Positions 1 to 6,518 of a stretch of DNA of 14,927 bases are shown piece by piece; positions within the stretch are counted from its first letter, which is position 1; every line of letters starts with the position of its first letter. The position numbers and the translations under genes were made by a program. The notes beneath the pieces were generated by a model, which saw nothing but the letters and a program-made list of their open reading frames with translations, ran no database searches and was not told the DNA's origin. This stretch comes from Litorimonas sp963922935 (GTDB lineage: Bacteria; Pseudomonadota; Alphaproteobacteria; Caulobacterales; Maricaulaceae). The stretch is taken from NCBI GenBank assembly GCA_963922935.1, contig CAWUKE010000039.1, positions 1 through 14,927 of the forward strand, given 5' to 3'.

Positions 1-1085
1 CGATTCATGCGCGATACATCCTGCTGAATGATATCAATTAGCTGTGCTCTTTGATCGTCAGTCTTGGCCACGCGAAGTGTATCGGACGCAGACCGCAGGC
101 TCGTCAGCGGGTTTTTGATTTCGTGGGCGACATCGGCCGCAAAATTCGCAATGTCGTCGACGCGGTTATAAAGCCCTCGCGTCATATCGCGCATGACAAG
201 GGATAGATCGCCGACTTCATCCCGACGCCGGGACAAATCCGGGATGACGTCATATTTTTGGGGATTGCGGGCCACTTGCTCTGCTGCCCGCGCCAACCGC
301 CGCATTGGTAAGGTGATGAAGAGGACAAGTAAAAGGGACGATAGCAAAGCGGCCAAGATAGCCAGCCCGATAATGGGCGCCAAAGCCCGCCGTTCAGCCG
401 CGACAATGCTGGACACGTCATTGCTTTCGACCGTCACGACGCCGAGGATTTGACTAACCCGGGTGACCGGCAACGACGCGATCACCAGCAACTCATCTTC
501 GGCATCATAACGCGGCCCGGCAATATCGCCGCCATCTAAGACAGTCCGGGTTTCCGCCCGAATGTCCCTGCGCAGGGCATCGCGACGCCGCTCCCGCCAG
601 GGTAAAGTATGAAGCCTGTCATCAAGCCAAGCCTGCGCCGCGTCCCGCCACCGCTGTGTCATGGGCTCAGGCGGTGTCTCTTCCGTTACGATGGGATCAA
701 GCTCACCGACTTCAATCGTCTCGTCCAATCGCGTTGTATCCGCCACGACCTGACCACTGCGATCAAATAGGCGGACGCGCATCCCTTCCGGAACCGCTAC
801 GCCGCGCAGGACTTGTTTCGCGCCTTCTATATCCAAAGCAGCCTGGCCACTCAGGCCCGTTGCCTGCTCGCCCATCACTGTCGTGATTGTGGCGGCGAGA
901 GACCGGACATTGTCGACCTTGGCGTTGATCAGCCCGTCTTCAAACCGACCCATCGTTAAGGCCCCCGCCGTCAGAATAATGACACCGATGAGATTAGAAA
1001 CGAAAATTAGTTGGGTAAGACGGCTCAGCAAGATCGAACGCCGAGGCGCGAAACGCCGGCGGTTGCGCCGACGCCCTTTGATCAT
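1..1085 (-). CDS. chvG: ChvG-type sensor histidine kinase, 3' end cut off by the window edge
   Basis: Membrane sensor kinase of an envelope/acid-stress two-component system; it should autophosphorylate on histidine and pass phosphate to the ChvI-like regulator encoded just upstream. The first 361 residues are visible. They show a very basic N-terminus (MIKGRRRNRRR), a transmembrane segment at about residues 20-42, a periplasmic sensing region of about 190 residues, a second transmembrane segment at about 233-254, a HAMP-like linker, and the dimerisation/phosphoacceptor helix DVAHEIKNPLTS with the predicted phosphohistidine at H321. The catalytic ATPase domain lies beyond the left edge. The gene follows chvI by 40 bases on the same strand. 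The start is uncertain. ATG at 1085 has only a weak AGAAG upstream. An in-frame GTG at 1119-1121 would add 12 residues (MPPAEVASSEDK) and start 4 bases after the chvI stop. The family call rests on the chvI partner and overall architecture. Confidence 0.87.
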   Translation of the reverse strand, partial: MIKGRRRNRRRFAPRRSILLSRLTQLIFVSNLIGVIILTAGALTMGRFEDGLINAKVDNVRSLAATITTVMGEQATGLSGQAALDIEGAKQVLRGVAVPEGMRVRLFDRSGQVVADTTRLDETIEVGELDPIVTEETPPEPMTQRWRDAAQAWLDDRLHTLPWRERRRDALRRDIRAETRTVLDGGDIAGPRYDAEDELLVIASLPVTRVSQILGVVTVESNDVSSIVAAERRALAPIIGLAILAALLSSLLLVLFITLPMRRLARAAEQVARNPQKYDVIPDLSRRRDEVGDLSLVMRDMTRGLYNRVDDIANFAADVAHEIKNPLTSLRSASDTLRVAKTDDQRAQLIDIIQQDVSRMN

Positions 1086-1125
1086 TTTATCTTCTGAGGA
1101 AGCGACCTCCGCAGGAGGCACGCCC

Positions 1126-1830
1126 TTAGCTTTCTTTATATTTATACCCAACGCCATAGAGGGTCTCGATAGCGTCGAAAGTCCTATCCGTCTTGCGGAA
1201 CTTTTTACGAAGGCGTTTAATGTGGCTGTCAATCGTCCGGTCATCGACGTAAATCTGATCGTCATAAGCCGCATCCATCAATTGATCCCGGCTTTTGACA
1301 TAGCCTGGACGCTTCGCCAGCGCCTCAAGAATCAGAAATTCCGTGACCGTCAAGCGGACGGGCTCACCCTGCCAGGAACAGGCATGACGGTTCGGATCGA
1401 GCACAAGTTGCCCGCGGCGGATGACTTTCTCATCGCCCTCTTTCGGTTCTGGCATTGCCGTATTGGTCAGCTTGGCCCGGCGTAAAACCGCCTTGATGCG
1501 TTCACCCAGCAAGCGCTGGCTAAAGGGCTTTGTGATGTAATCATCTGCGCCCATGGAAAATCCGATCGCTTCATCGAGCTCATCCCCTTTTGATGTCAGG
1601 AAAATAACTGGAAGATTGGACGTCTGGCGTAAACGGCGCAGCAATTCGATTCCGTCCATACGCGGCATTTTAATATCGAAAACGGCGAGGTCAGGCGGGC
1701 TGGACTTCAACGCCTCAAGCGCTGTCGCACCATCGTGGAACTTTCGTACTTCATAGCCTTCGCCTTCCAGATACATGGAAACAGACGTCAGAATGTTCTC
1801 ATCATCATCGACGAGATAGATTTTGGCCAT
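1126..1830 (-). CDS. chvI: ChvI-type response regulator (OmpR/PhoB family)
   Basis: DNA-binding response regulator, 234 residues, partner of the adjacent ChvG-like kinase. The N-terminal receiver domain (about 1-120) has the acidic pocket D8-D10, the predicted phosphoacceptor D52 in FDIKMPRMDG, switch T79, and the conserved K101 in ITKPF. The C-terminal half is a winged helix (about 135-232) ending in GVGYKYKES, typical of the OmpR family. The length fits ChvI (about 240). I chose the ATG at 1830 because GGGGAG lies 6 bases upstream (1837-1842) and the protein then begins directly with the receiver strand MAKIYLVDDDEN. An ATG at 1893 would add 21 residues unlike the family. In Rhizobiales and Caulobacter, ChvI controls envelope, acid and host-associated genes. 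That role here is by analogy. Confidence 0.9.
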   Translation of the reverse strand: MAKIYLVDDDENILTSVSMYLEGEGYEVRKFHDGATALEALKSSPPDLAVFDIKMPRMDGIELLRRLRQTSNLPVIFLTSKGDELDEAIGFSMGADDYITKPFSQRLLGERIKAVLRRAKLTNTAMPEPKEGDEKVIRRGQLVLDPNRHACSWQGEPVRLTVTEFLILEALAKRPGYVKSRDQLMDAAYDDQIYVDDRTIDSHIKRLRKKFRKTDRTFDAIETLYGVGYKYKES

Positions 1831-1836
1831 TGTGCG

Positions 1837-1842
1837 CTCCCC
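1837..1842 (-). promoter_or_regulatory. Shine-Dalgarno fixing the chvI start
   Basis: GGGGAG on the minus strand, 6 bases before the ATG at 1830. It favours this start over the longer reading from 1893, which has no comparable site. Confidence 0.6.
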
Positions 1843-2011
1843 AACCCGGCGCGGTGAATAGGACTTTGTCCTGACTAAGCTCATTGTTTGCATCTGTAAA
1901 ACCCCAACACAACATCTCTTGATGGAGTGGCGATAACGAACAGATACGGCGGGAGTTGGGCGGCAGCTTGCCTAATTTTCGTAACAGTGTGACCAGAAAA
2001 AGGCAGGCTTC

Positions 2012-2049
2012 AAATACAAAACACCCGCCTTCCGATAAGAAGACGGGCG
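2012..2049 (-). terminator. Intrinsic terminator after the small secreted-protein gene
   Basis: On the minus strand a 10-base-pair stem CGCCCGTCTT / AAGGCGGGTG (arms 2040-2049 and 2022-2031, 8-base loop) is followed at once by TTTTGTATT. Two of the pairs are G-U wobbles only when read as minus-strand RNA; as plus-strand RNA they become mismatches. This points to termination of the leftward transcript from the gene ending at 2078. It also insulates chvI from that gene. Confidence 0.75.
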
Positions 2050-2055
2050 CTTAAG

Positions 2056-2072
2056 AACCGAAAGGTTCGGTT
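2056..2072. repeat. Perfect 7-bp inverted repeat in the 3' untranslated region
   Basis: AACCGAA-AGG-TTCGGTT, arms 2056-2062 and 2066-2072, with a 3-base loop. It lies between the stop at 2078 and the intrinsic terminator at 2012-2049 and has no T-run of its own. It may stabilise the 3' end of the leftward mRNA; this is inference. Confidence 0.5.
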
Positions 2073-2077
2073 TGCAA

Positions 2078-2425
2078 TTAAGCTTGGTTAGCCGGCGCTT
2101 CTTCGACTTTACGCTCAGCCAGCTCAACGCGGAAGGCTTCGAGCGTGTCGTCCCAAACCAGCTCTGGGGTTGTGTTACGACGGACTTTGCAGGTCACGCG
2201 ACCTTTAACGTCTTCAGCTTCAACTTTGAGCGTCAGCGTTTGCAGGCGGGATGTGCCTTTGACGCTTTTGAAGTCCACATTCACGTCAGAGGCGTCGATT
2301 GGCAGCTCGGCGCGAACGAGTTCGGCGCAAGCATTGAGGTTCTGGCTGACTTTATTGCCAGCGAAAGCTGTTGGGGCGGTGGCGAATGCGGCCAGAGCGA
2401 TAAGGGCGGTAGCAGTGCGGTTCAT
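2078..2425 (-). CDS. Small secreted (periplasmic) protein of unknown function
   Basis: I do not recognise the family. The 115-residue product begins with a clear signal peptide: MNRT, then a hydrophobic alanine-rich core, with likely cleavage after TAFA (residue 22). The mature protein of about 93 residues has two cysteines, C33 and C79, which could form a disulfide, and a charged C-terminal tail ending EEAPANQA. There are no further membrane segments, so a soluble periplasmic protein is most likely. The ATG at 2425 is chosen because GGAGAG lies 5 bases upstream and the signal peptide begins there. A longer reading from 2515 would bury the signal peptide. It is a single-gene unit with its own terminator, lying on the same strand just upstream of chvI-chvG. 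Confidence 0.75.
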   Translation of the reverse strand: MNRTATALIALAAFATAPTAFAGNKVSQNLNACAELVRAELPIDASDVNVDFKSVKGTSRLQTLTLKVEAEDVKGRVTCKVRRNTTPELVWDDTLEAFRVELAERKVEEAPANQA

Positions 2426-2488
2426 AATTTCTCTCCAAAGAGTTTTCGTGCGGGGGATCGCAGGGAGAGACCTAACCCAAAACAGCCA

Positions 2489-2540
2489 TGCAATGTTGAT
2501 GGGGCGCCCTTGCATTTATGCACTGATGCATGAAATTGCA
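2489..2540. repeat. Cluster of five TGCA motifs, possible operator
   Basis: TGCA occurs at 2489, 2511, 2519, 2527 and 2537, the last four 8, 8 and 10 bases apart. They form overlapping palindromes, including TGCAT-TT-ATGCA at 2511-2522 and ATGCAT at 2526-2531. The cluster is 64-115 bases upstream of the secreted-protein start codon, where a regulator could bind. No specific regulator is recognised. Confidence 0.35.
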
Positions 2541-2694
2541 GGGCATTCGTATATTATTGAATGGATGCGTTAAGGGTGAAAATTCGACTATTATTATATT
2601 TCAATAGCTTACGGGAATTAAGGCAAATTCAGCCGTTAACGTTTCGCCGCCGCGCCTGCGACAGGCTGTCCAAGCATTCAAAACTGTTTGAAAT

Positions 2695-2713
2695 CCATCC
2701 AAATTTTGAATGG
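2695..2713 (-). terminator. Possible weak terminator hairpin after gshA
   Basis: As minus-strand RNA, CCATTCAA / TTGGATGG forms about 8 pairs, one a G-U, with a 3-base loop. It starts 12 bases after the gshA stop codon. The stem is AT-rich and the following sequence (ATTTCAAACAGTTTTG) is only loosely T-rich, so intrinsic termination is uncertain. Confidence 0.3.
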
Positions 2714-2725
2714 CTGAGCGGGTCT

Positions 2726-4090
2726 CTAATAGGTGCAGTCCGCATAAGAACGCATCACATCGCCGCCCCATTCACCCTTATAAAGCGCGATCAAGCGGTC
2801 TGCGTGGCTTTCCCCCGCCCGCACCATGGCGTCTAACGGCTGTAAAAAGACCGTCTCATTCTCGCCATGCCCGTTGAGTCGCGCGCGTCCATTCAGGGTC
2901 GCCCGCGCAATATCCAGGCACTGCGCGGCAATGTCTAAAACGTTGCGGCCTGCAATTTCCGCCTCAAACCCTTTGGCCGGAACGGCTTCCCGAAGGGATT
3001 GGCGCTGCTCGGCAGTCCAATTTTTGATGATGTCTTCGCACGCGCTCAGCGCATTGTCGTCATAAAGAAGGCCCACCCAGAAGGCTGGGAACGCGCAGAG
3101 CTCGCCCCACGGCACAGTGTCAGAGCCCCGCATTTCAAGAAACTGCTTCAGGCGCACTTCTGGGAAAATTGTTGAGAGATGATCATCCCAGTCCGAAATT
3201 GTCGGGCGCTCACCCGGAACAACGTCGAGCTTACCGTCCATAAAGTCGCGGAAAGACTTGCCAGATGCGTCGAGATATTCGCCGTCTCGGTGGACGAAAT
3301 ACATCGGCACATCGAGCGCGTAATCAACATAGCGCTCAAAGCCCATCCCGTCTTCAAACACCCAAGGCAGCATGCCTGTGCGGTCGGCATCTGTGTCGAG
3401 CCAGACACGGGAGCGGTAGGATTTAAAGCCGTTCAGTTTGCCGTCGGTGAAAGGCGAATTGGCGAACAACGCCGTGCCAATCGGCTGTAGAGCCAGGCTC
3501 ACCCGGAATTTGCGCACCATGTCGGCTTCAGAGGCGAAATCAAGATTGGTTTGCACGGTACATGTCCGGAACATCATTTCCCGCCCAAGCGTGCCGACCT
3601 TTTGCATATAGTCGCGCATGATCTTGTAGCGCCCTTTGGGCATGATCGGCACATCTTCGAGGCGCGTGTCCGGGCGGAACCCGAGCGACAGAAAGCCAGC
3701 CCCGATCTCATCGGCGACTTCCCCGACTTCTCGCAGATGGCGGGTCACTTCGGCACAGGTCTGGTGAATATGCTCCAATGGCGCGCCGGACAATTCAAAC
3801 TGCCCCCCGGGCTCCAAGCTGACAGATGCGCCGTCACGTTTCAACGCAATCAGATGACCACTTTCAAAAACAGGCGACCAATCAAAGCGCTGCAAGCCTT
3901 CCAACATCGCCTTGATGGATGTTGGGCCATCATAAGACAGGGGGAGATTATCGGCCGTTGAGAAGCCGATCTTCTCATGCTCTGTCCCAATCCGCCATTC
4001 GGACTTCGGCTTACACCCGACGGCCAACCGATCGATCAGATCGGCCTTGCTCTCAATCGGCACAGAGGAAGGTTTGGATGCGGAACTCAC
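2726..4090 (-). CDS. gshA: Glutamate-cysteine ligase (GCS2 / plant-type class)
   Basis: Catalyses ATP-dependent formation of gamma-glutamylcysteine, the first and usually rate-limiting step of glutathione synthesis, in the cytoplasm. The 454-residue product has the length and signatures of the alphaproteobacterial/plant-type enzyme: RIGTEHEKIGF at 33-43, the long glycine- and glutamate-rich segment containing GASVSLEPGGQFELSGAP (87-104), and a central MFRTCTVQTNLDF segment. The start is GTG at 4090. An in-frame TAG at 4100-4102 rules out any longer reading and the next methionine is far inside the domain. Only a weak purine stretch (GCGGGG) precedes it. The gene is last in the probable operon rsmE-monooxygenase-dehydrogenase-gshA, 47 bases after the dehydrogenase stop. 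Confidence 0.93.
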   Translation of the reverse strand: MSSASKPSSVPIESKADLIDRLAVGCKPKSEWRIGTEHEKIGFSTADNLPLSYDGPTSIKAMLEGLQRFDWSPVFESGHLIALKRDGASVSLEPGGQFELSGAPLEHIHQTCAEVTRHLREVGEVADEIGAGFLSLGFRPDTRLEDVPIMPKGRYKIMRDYMQKVGTLGREMMFRTCTVQTNLDFASEADMVRKFRVSLALQPIGTALFANSPFTDGKLNGFKSYRSRVWLDTDADRTGMLPWVFEDGMGFERYVDYALDVPMYFVHRDGEYLDASGKSFRDFMDGKLDVVPGERPTISDWDDHLSTIFPEVRLKQFLEMRGSDTVPWGELCAFPAFWVGLLYDDNALSACEDIIKNWTAEQRQSLREAVPAKGFEAEIAGRNVLDIAAQCLDIARATLNGRARLNGHGENETVFLQPLDAMVRAGESHADRLIALYKGEWGGDVMRSYADCTY

Positions 4091-4137
4091 GAGGCCCCGC
4101 TAAGCGCCTGCGTCAAAACGCGCAAGGGAGATCTTAA

Positions 4138-4971
4138 TCACGAATCCGCGTTCAAGCGTTCCGCCCGATTGCGGACGAATTTCCGGTAGCGAACGGGGAA
4201 AAGGCGGTTCCAAAACTGCATGAACTTCGCATCAGGCCCGACAATGATTCGCGGCTTGCGTTTGGCGACACCGTCCAGAATGATTTCCGCCGCGCGTTCG
4301 GGAGTCGTCGGCGCATTATCATCGAAATTAGCGTTCATTGTTTCACGTGAAACACTACCGTCTGGCATAAAGTCGACTTCGGCATTTCGGGCCACATTGG
4401 TTTTGACGCCGCCCGGATGAACGCACGATACGCTCACGCCGTACTCTTCCATTTCGAAAGACAGCGCTTCGGAAAATCCCCTCACCCCAAATTTAGATGC
4501 GCAATAATGCGCTTGGTTGGGCCAGCCGATAATGCCGAAGATAGAGCTGACATTCACCAGCCCGCCTTTTGTTTGGATGAGTTGTTCCAGGAACGCGCGG
4601 GACATGCGCACGACGCCGTAGAAATTGACGTCCATCACCTTTTCATAGCTTTCAGGCGGCGTGTTCCGAAAGTCCCCAACGCGGGCGAGGCCGGCATTGT
4701 TAAAGACATAGCTTGCAGGCCCAAGCGCAGCTTTAACAATGGGCGCGTAGGCCTCGATGGCGGCTTCATCCCCAACATCGAGCTTGTCGATTTTGTGCTG
4801 GTTGGCCCCTCCAATCATCTCCGCCGTTTCGCGCAGGCCCTCTTCATTAATATCGGACAAAGCAAGCTTTGCCCCTGACGCCGCGAGGTTGAGAGCCAGT
4901 GCCCGCCCGATCCCGGAGGCCGCCCCTGTCACAACGCAGACTTTGCCGTTAAATTGCGGGAACGTCTTCAT
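4138..4971 (-). CDS. Short-chain dehydrogenase/reductase (SDR family)
   Basis: NAD(P)-dependent oxidoreductase, 277 residues, classical SDR. Visible motifs are the nucleotide-binding TGAASGIG (15-22), the acidic D40 after the second strand, NNAG (91-94), and the catalytic tetrad N116, S143, Y156, K160 (YCASK). D40 in ALSDIN suggests NAD preference, but this is weak evidence. The substrate is unknown. The start codon overlaps the stop of the upstream flavin monooxygenase as ATGA (4968-4971), indicating translational coupling. A plausible joint role is interconversion of an alcohol and ketone, with the monooxygenase acting on the ketone; this is inference. The codons for V-S-R-E-T at about residues 206-210 contain a perfect parS palindrome. 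The C-terminus is very basic. Confidence 0.9.
   Translation of the reverse strand: MKTFPQFNGKVCVVTGAASGIGRALALNLAASGAKLALSDINEEGLRETAEMIGGANQHKIDKLDVGDEAAIEAYAPIVKAALGPASYVFNNAGLARVGDFRNTPPESYEKVMDVNFYGVVRMSRAFLEQLIQTKGGLVNVSSIFGIIGWPNQAHYCASKFGVRGFSEALSFEMEEYGVSVSCVHPGGVKTNVARNAEVDFMPDGSVSRETMNANFDDNAPTTPERAAEIILDGVAKRKPRIIVGPDAKFMQFWNRLFPVRYRKFVRNRAERLNADS
4339..4354. other. parS: parS centromere site (ParB-binding palindrome)
   Basis: TGTTTCACGTGAAACA is a perfect 16-base palindrome identical to the canonical chromosomal parS consensus bound by ParB/Spo0J. It is embedded in the SDR coding sequence, where it reads GTT TCA CGT GAA ACA (V-S-R-E-T). ParB nucleates on parS, spreads, and is moved by ParA to segregate the newly replicated origin. 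Chromosomal parS sites are usually within tens of kilobases of oriC and often lie inside genes. parA, parB, dnaA and gidAB are not in this window. A chance exact match to a fixed 16-mer in 15 kb is of the order of a few per million. Confidence 0.9.
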
Positions 4972-6458
4972 TCGGCAGCGTCCTGTAGGTTCATCGATGC
5001 GGCTTCAGCCCGACTAAAGTGCAAGGCCTCATCTTCAACACTATCCTCAATAAGGATCTTTTTATCGTGGCGGTAATCCTGAATATTCAGCCAGGGCATG
5101 CGGTCGCCTTGGCTCGGTAGCTGGTGGATCACGCGCTGGAGGTAGCCGGCTTGGAAATCGAGGATCGGCCGACGCTCCATGCCGTCTGGCGCAACAGGCT
5201 CCACGCGGGTGAGCCCCCTTTCCTGCATATATTTCATAAGGCGGATAAAGTAGCGGCTCATAAGGTCAGCGCGCAGCGTCCAACTGGCGTTCGTGTAGCC
5301 GAAAACTGCGATCATATTCGGAATGCCGGAGGCCATCACACCGCGATAGATAAAGCTATCCGCAGGGTCTTTCGCTTTGCCATCAATACTCAGGGCGTGG
5401 TTCGTTCCGTAATTTAGGAGGAGCCCAGTCGCCGTGACAATGACGTCCGCCTCAACCTCCTTTCCGTCCTGCATTCGGATCCCGCTTTCCGTAAACCGAT
5501 CAATATGCCCTGTGACTATAGAAGCCGTCCCGGCATTGATCGCCTCAAACAGATCGCCATCCGGCACCATACACAGGCGCTGATCCCACGGATTATAAGG
5601 GGGATTGAAATCCGTATCGACCGGATAGTCTTTGCCAAGCGCCTTAATCGTTTGCTTGCGCAAATTCCGCCGCGCCTTAGCCGGGTCCGCTTGCGCGCGG
5701 CGATAGAACCATCCGGCAAGGCTGACATTCTTCCAGCGGTTAAAACGGAAGTTCAAACCGCTGGGCAGAAATTTCGATGTCACTTTCATCACCGGGTCTT
5801 CTGACGGAATAGACGCGACATATGAGGGGGTCCGCTGCACTTGGATCACATGCGCTGCCGATTTGGCGAGTTCCGGCACCAGCGTTGCAGCTGTCGCCCC
5901 AGAGCCAATCACAGCTATCCGTTTGCCTTTGGCGCTAAAATCCTCCGGCCAGAATTGCGGATGAATCACCTCGCCTTGGAAATCCTCCCGGCCTTCAAAG
6001 TCAGGATCATAGCCCTTATCGTAACGATAATAACCCGCGCAGGATAGGACAAAACGGGCGCTTAGAGTCCGGGTCTGTTCGGTCTCTGTATCTTTGATCG
6101 TCAACGTCCAGACATCCTCTGCCGTGGAAAAATCCATAGAAACGACGCGGCTATTAAATTGGATGCATTCATCAACGCCATATTCTCGCGCTGTGTCGCG
6201 CACATAATCTCGGATCGCGGGACCCGACGCGAGCGTTTTGACTCCCGGCCACGGCCGGAAGTCATACCCGAGCGTGAGCATATCAGAATCAGACCGAACA
6301 CCCGGATAACGGAACAAGTCCCACGTCCCGCCAATCGCGTCGCGCGCTTCAAGGATGACGGGCTTAGTACCCGGGAATTCTGTGACGTACCGACAGGCCG
6401 CGCCAATACCCGAAAGCCCCGCGCCAATAATGATGATCTCATGAATGTCGGTTTTCAT
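4968..6458 (-). CDS. FAD- and NADPH-dependent Baeyer-Villiger / EthA-like flavin monooxygenase
   Basis: A flavoprotein monooxygenase expected to insert oxygen into ketones or aldehydes, or to oxygenate S/N centres, using NADPH and O2. The 496-residue product has an FAD Rossmann motif GAGLSG (12-17), the EthA-like segment GGTWDLFRYPGVRSDSDM (43-60), the Baeyer-Villiger fingerprint FxGxxxHxxxW (F160-W170), and an NADPH Rossmann motif GSGATA (185-190). Length matches the family (about 490-510). I chose the ATG at 6458 because AGAGAGGG precedes it and the FAD strand starts straight after it. An ATG at 6518, abutting the rsmE stop, lacks a Shine-Dalgarno and would add 20 atypical residues. The substrate cannot be deduced. 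The SDR start overlaps this stop by four bases. Confidence 0.88.
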   Translation of the reverse strand: MKTDIHEIIIIGAGLSGIGAACRYVTEFPGTKPVILEARDAIGGTWDLFRYPGVRSDSDMLTLGYDFRPWPGVKTLASGPAIRDYVRDTAREYGVDECIQFNSRVVSMDFSTAEDVWTLTIKDTETEQTRTLSARFVLSCAGYYRYDKGYDPDFEGREDFQGEVIHPQFWPEDFSAKGKRIAVIGSGATAATLVPELAKSAAHVIQVQRTPSYVASIPSEDPVMKVTSKFLPSGLNFRFNRWKNVSLAGWFYRRAQADPAKARRNLRKQTIKALGKDYPVDTDFNPPYNPWDQRLCMVPDGDLFEAINAGTASIVTGHIDRFTESGIRMQDGKEVEADVIVTATGLLLNYGTNHALSIDGKAKDPADSFIYRGVMASGIPNMIAVFGYTNASWTLRADLMSRYFIRLMKYMQERGLTRVEPVAPDGMERRPILDFQAGYLQRVIHQLPSQGDRMPWLNIQDYRHDKKILIEDSVEDEALHFSRAEAASMNLQDAAE

Positions 6459-6460
6459 CA

Positions 6461-6468
6461 CCCTCTCT
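6461..6468 (-). promoter_or_regulatory. Shine-Dalgarno fixing the monooxygenase start
   Basis: AGAGAGGG on the minus strand, 2 bases before the ATG at 6458 by its 3' edge, with its purine core 3-8 bases further up. It is the only good ribosome-binding sequence in the rsmE-monooxygenase junction. Confidence 0.5.
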
Positions 6469-6518
6469 TTAGAGCCATTCACGGATGAATAAAGCGACAC
6501 TCTGTGGTTCTTACCCAT

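Larger units (their letters stand above)
2426..2725. other. 300-base AT-rich intergenic region
   Basis: No credible gene is visible here. The stretch lies between the small secreted-protein gene and the end of gshA, and must carry the promoter of the former. It includes an AT-rich block at about 2550-2635 (several A/T runs, including TATAAT on the minus strand within 2590-2610) and a cluster of TGCA repeats at 2489-2540. A short inverted repeat, GCCTG-CGA-CAGGC, lies around 2655-2667. I could not place a convincing -35/-10 pair. Confidence 0.5.

Noticed and set aside
883..1485. 200-codon plus-strand open frame
   Set aside because: It is antisense to chvG and chvI, has no recognisable domain, and both opposite frames encode clear conserved proteins.
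2072..2573. Two overlapping plus-strand open frames of 142-153 codons
   Set aside because: They lie opposite the secreted-protein gene, whose signal peptide, Shine-Dalgarno and terminator are all coherent on the minus strand.
2561..2836. Plus-strand open frame of 91 codons from the AT-rich region into gshA
   Set aside because: No ribosome-binding site or family resemblance, and half of it is antisense to the gshA C-terminus.
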